In this document: piece by piece, positions 61,792 through 64,000 of the stretch
Numbering within the stretch: the first letter of the stretch is position 1
Layout of the letters: every line of letters starts with the position of its first letter
From: Microbacterium azadirachtae
GTDB taxonomy: Bacteria > Actinomycetota > Actinomycetes > Actinomycetales > Microbacteriaceae
Direction of reading: 5' to 3'
Assembly: GCF_000956505.1 (NCBI RefSeq)
Contig: NZ_JYIX01000027.1
Location: forward strand, 52,579 to 116,578
DNA: 64,000 nucleotides
The notes under the pieces: model-generated
Seen by the model: the letters and a program-made list of their open reading frames with translations, nothing else
Told to the model about the DNA's origin: nothing
Database searches by the model: none
Translations under genes and position numbers: made by a program

Positions 61792-63009
61792 ATGGACATC
61801 GTGGTGGGGGTCTCCGGCGGCATCGCGGCCTACAAGTCGGTGCAGCTCGTGCGGCTCCTCGTGAAGGCGGGGCACGCGGTCACCGTCGTCCCCACCGAGG
61901 ATGCGCTGCGCTTCGTGGGTGCACCGACGTGGGAGGCGATCAGCCGCAACCCGGTCACCACGAGCGTGCACGACGACGTGGCGAAGGTGCGTCACGTGGC
62001 CCTGGGACAGGGCGCCGACCTGGTCGTGGTCGCGCCCGCCACCGCGAACACGATCGCGCGCATGGCCGCGGGCATCGCCGACAACCTCCTCGGCACGACG
62101 CTCCTGGCGACGACCGCTCCCGTGCTCATCGCCCCCGCGATGCACGCCGAGATGTGGGCGCACCCCGCGACGCAGGCGAACATCCGCACGCTGGTCGAGC
62201 GCGGCGTGCATCTGATCGGGCCGGACGACGGCGAGCTCGCGGGCGGCGACAGCGGACCCGGCCGGATGAGCGAGCCAGAGGCGATCGCCGAGGCCGCGCT
62301 GCGCCTGCTCGCCCCGCAGGATCTCGTCGGCCTGACGGTCGTGGTCTCCGCGGGCGGCACGCGCGAGCCGATCGACCCCGTGCGCTATCTCGGCAACCGC
62401 TCCAGCGGGCGGCAGGGCGCGGCCCTCGCCGTCGAGGCTGCGACCCGCGGCGCCGACGTCGAGCTCGTCGCAGCCAACCTCGCGGGGGAGGTCCTCGCCG
62501 AGGCGGGACATCCGCGGATCAGGATCCGTCCCGTCGCGACGGCCGCGGAGCTCGCGACCGCGATGAAGGAGGCGGCGGACCGCGCGGATGTCGTGGTCAT
62601 GGCCGCCGCCGTCGCCGACTACCGGCCCGCCCAGGCCGCCGCGCATAAGCTCACCAAGGAGGACGGGATCCTCGAGCGGATCGAGCTCGTGGAGAACGAG
62701 GACGTGCTCGCCGCGCTCGGAGCCGCCCGTCTGGCAGGCGGAGCGCCCGTGGGGCAGATCATCCTCGGCTTCGCCGCGGAGACGGCGACGGATCCCGAAG
62801 CCCGGCGCGACCGCGCACGCCGCAAGCGCGAGCGCAAGGGCGCCGACCTGCTCGCCGTGAATCTCGCCGACGCCGAGCACGGGTTCGAGAAGCGCGAGAA
62901 CGCGGTCGAGGTCATCGGTCCCGACGGGGCCGTGGTCACCGTGGCGTCCGGCTCGAAGCGCGCGGTCGCCGCGGCGCTGTGGGATGCCGTGGTCGCGCTC
63001 CGCGGCTGA
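61792..63009 (+). CDS. coaBC: Phosphopantothenoylcysteine decarboxylase/synthetase CoaBC
   Basis: A 405-residue bifunctional coenzyme A enzyme. The N-terminal flavoprotein decarboxylase (CoaC) starts MDIVVGVSGGIAAYKSVQLVRLL and has PAMHAEMWAHPATQANI, the HxMxxxM-type catalytic and lid residues. The C-terminal synthetase (CoaB) has VVVSAGGTREPIDPVRYLGNRSSG and VVMAAAVADYRPA, and uses CTP to join Cys to phosphopantothenate. ATG 61792 follows CGAGGG; the longer frame upstream is not part of the domain. Confidence 0.96.
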   Translation: MDIVVGVSGGIAAYKSVQLVRLLVKAGHAVTVVPTEDALRFVGAPTWEAISRNPVTTSVHDDVAKVRHVALGQGADLVVVAPATANTIARMAAGIADNLLGTTLLATTAPVLIAPAMHAEMWAHPATQANIRTLVERGVHLIGPDDGELAGGDSGPGRMSEPEAIAEAALRLLAPQDLVGLTVVVSAGGTREPIDPVRYLGNRSSGRQGAALAVEAATRGADVELVAANLAGEVLAEAGHPRIRIRPVATAAELATAMKEAADRADVVVMAAAVADYRPAQAAAHKLTKEDGILERIELVENEDVLAALGAARLAGGAPVGQIILGFAAETATDPEARRDRARRKRERKGADLLAVNLADAEHGFEKRENAVEVIGPDGAVVTVASGSKRAVAAALWDAVVALRG

Positions 63010-63047
63010 TGCCGAGCCCTGCCCGGGGCTGGTGCCCGCGTGCGAGC

Positions 63048-63098
63048 GGGAGTAATCTTTTCATATCGCAAAATCAAAGTTTCATAGAATGGAATGCA
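63048..63098 (+). promoter_or_regulatory. AT-rich promoter of the CitE-like gene
   Basis: The 50 bases before ATG 63099 are the most AT-rich near this end, with TTTTCATA and GTTTCATAGAAT. TTTCATA recurs at two positions about 22 nt apart, suggesting a tandem operator. No regulator is visible in the window. Confidence 0.4.
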
Positions 63099-63974
63099 AT
63101 GAACGCTCCTCTGCCTACCACCAGCCCGCGCGAGATCGCGCCGGAGCTGGCGCGCTCGTGGCTCCTGGTCGCGGCGACGAGGCCGGAGACGTTCGACGAC
63201 GCGGTGCGCTCGCACGCCGACGCCGTCGTGCTCGACGTGGAGGACGCGGTCGACGCGAGCCACAAGGACTCCGCACGCGATGACGTCGTGCGCTGGCTGC
63301 ACGGTGCCGACGCGGACGGCAAGGCCAACCGCGCGTGGGTGCGCATCAACGATGCGACCAGCGAGCACTGGTCCCCGGATCTGGACGGGCTGCGCGACGC
63401 CCCTGGTCTGCAGGGCGTGATGCTCGCCAAGACCGAGTTCGGCGGCCAGGTGATGGACACGTTCAACCGTCTCGGCGCCAGGGTGCCCGTCGTCGCACTC
63501 GTCGAGTCCGCGGTCGGCATCGAGAATGCGACTGAGATCGCGCGGGCCAAGGGCGCCTTCCGGCTCGCCTTCGGCAGTGGAGACTTCCGCCGCGACACCG
63601 GTATGTCGGCCGACCGCGAGGCGATGGCCTACCCGCGGGCGCGCCTCGTCATCTCGAGTCGCGCCGGCGGCCTGCCCGGTCCGATCGACGGCCCGACCGT
63701 CGGATCCAGCCACCCGATCCTGCGCGAGCAGTCCGCCATCACCGTCTCGATGGGGATGACCGGCAAGCTGTGCCTGCAGGCCGACCAGGCCCCGGTCGTG
63801 AACGAGGTGATCAGCCCCACCCGCACCGACGTCGAGTGGGCCTACGAGTTCCTCGAGGACTTCGAGGCGCGCGGGTGCATCGTCCGCGACGGCAGCGACC
63901 TGCCCCGCCTCGGCCGCGCCCGCAAGATCATGCAGCTCGCCGAGGCCTTCGGCGTGCTGCCCGCCGCCCGCTGA
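63099..63974 (+). CDS. HpcH/HpaI aldolase / citrate lyase beta-like protein (CitE-like)
   Basis: A 291-residue (beta/alpha)8-barrel lyase with Mg2+. The family blocks are visible: SWLLVAATRPETFDDAV at the N-terminus, VVLDVEDAVDASHKD (metal/acid pair), RINDATSEHW, GVMLAKTEFG, PVVALVESAVGIENATEIA and LAFGSGDFRRD. CitE-like proteins act on malyl-, citramalyl- or related CoA thioesters. No CitD/CitF partners are in the window, so it is a stand-alone CitE-like enzyme; the substrate is not determined. Confidence 0.88.
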   Translation: MNAPLPTTSPREIAPELARSWLLVAATRPETFDDAVRSHADAVVLDVEDAVDASHKDSARDDVVRWLHGADADGKANRAWVRINDATSEHWSPDLDGLRDAPGLQGVMLAKTEFGGQVMDTFNRLGARVPVVALVESAVGIENATEIARAKGAFRLAFGSGDFRRDTGMSADREAMAYPRARLVISSRAGGLPGPIDGPTVGSSHPILREQSAITVSMGMTGKLCLQADQAPVVNEVISPTRTDVEWAYEFLEDFEARGCIVRDGSDLPRLGRARKIMQLAEAFGVLPAAR

Positions 63975-63979
63975 CCCCC

Positions 63980-64000
63980 GGTCGCTGAGCCCGTCGAAGG
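63980..64000. repeat. Short palindromic element at the window end (family D)
   Basis: GGTCGCTGAG..GTCGAAGG matches the family seen in full at 6453-6473, 6999-7020, 30171-30192, 39199-39220 and 61559-61581, and in the modules of the array at 8038-8188. Most of these copies are inside genes. Confidence 0.75.

Overview
The window is about 70% G+C, Gram-positive actinobacterial DNA, and most likely comes from a member of the Microbacteriaceae close to Microbacterium. The basis is the HspR-type dnaK operon, a SigK/RskA/DipZ/fasciclin cluster, actinobacterial promoters with TAnnnT -10 boxes, short palindromic repeats of the type scattered through Microbacteriaceae genomes, and an enzyme set matching the D-arabinan degraders described in Microbacterium. 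No rRNA, tRNA or CRISPR array was seen.

Layout. 0-4.3 kb: secreted metallophosphoesterase, CbiX-like chelatase, RIO kinase, a DUF3817 membrane protein and a NIPSNAP protein. 4.3-8.7 kb: heat-shock operon dnaK-grpE-dnaJ-hspR behind a promoter covered by HspR (HAIR) boxes. 8.7-13.4 kb: sugar ABC importer (binding protein and two permeases) plus a Tat-exported DUF4185 protein. 13.5-17.0 kb: heterodimeric ABC exporter with one strongly degenerate ATPase half. 17.1-21.6 kb: SigK cluster (fasciclin lipoprotein, DipZ, SigK, RskA) and DoxX. 21.7-31.9 kb: DUF4185/GH183 and DUF2961/GH172 enzymes, a LacI regulator, an FGGY kinase, a GH116-type enzyme and a fucose/arabinose-isomerase-family protein. 32-37 kb: YjbR protein, HxlR regulator divergent from an AHSA1 protein, a conserved hypothetical, and a PL8 polysaccharide lyase. 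37.3-40.4 kb: two GT4 glycosyltransferases and a small membrane protein.

40.5-60.2 kb is a foreign-looking island. It holds DUF2130, an inactive-looking N6-methylase relative, HsdM, HsdS, an unknown helical protein, a DnaQ exonuclease with a C-terminal BRCT-like region, HsdR, and a 2161-residue HEPN/transglutaminase-like/DUF4011/SF1-helicase/Vsr-like protein. A decayed tyrosine recombinase closes it. The host hexamer GGATCC, very common elsewhere, is nearly absent here, and a 29-bp imperfect direct repeat brackets the segment. 60.2-64 kb returns to host genes: a lipoate ligase-family protein, a TANGO2/NRDE protein, coaBC and a CitE-like lyase.

Two systems stand out. (1) The carbohydrate genes read as one D-arabinan utilisation regulon: GH183 endo-, GH172 and GH116 exo-enzymes, an importer, an isomerase and a kinase would take mycobacterial-type D-arabinan to D-ribulose 5-phosphate. 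One palindrome, GAAATCGATTTC, lies at the importer, kinase operon and lacI/GH172 promoters, with a weaker copy before the ABC exporter. (2) The island is a compact type I restriction-modification operon with non-canonical genes between hsdS and hsdR and a giant helicase-nuclease downstream; it may be a composite anti-phage system.
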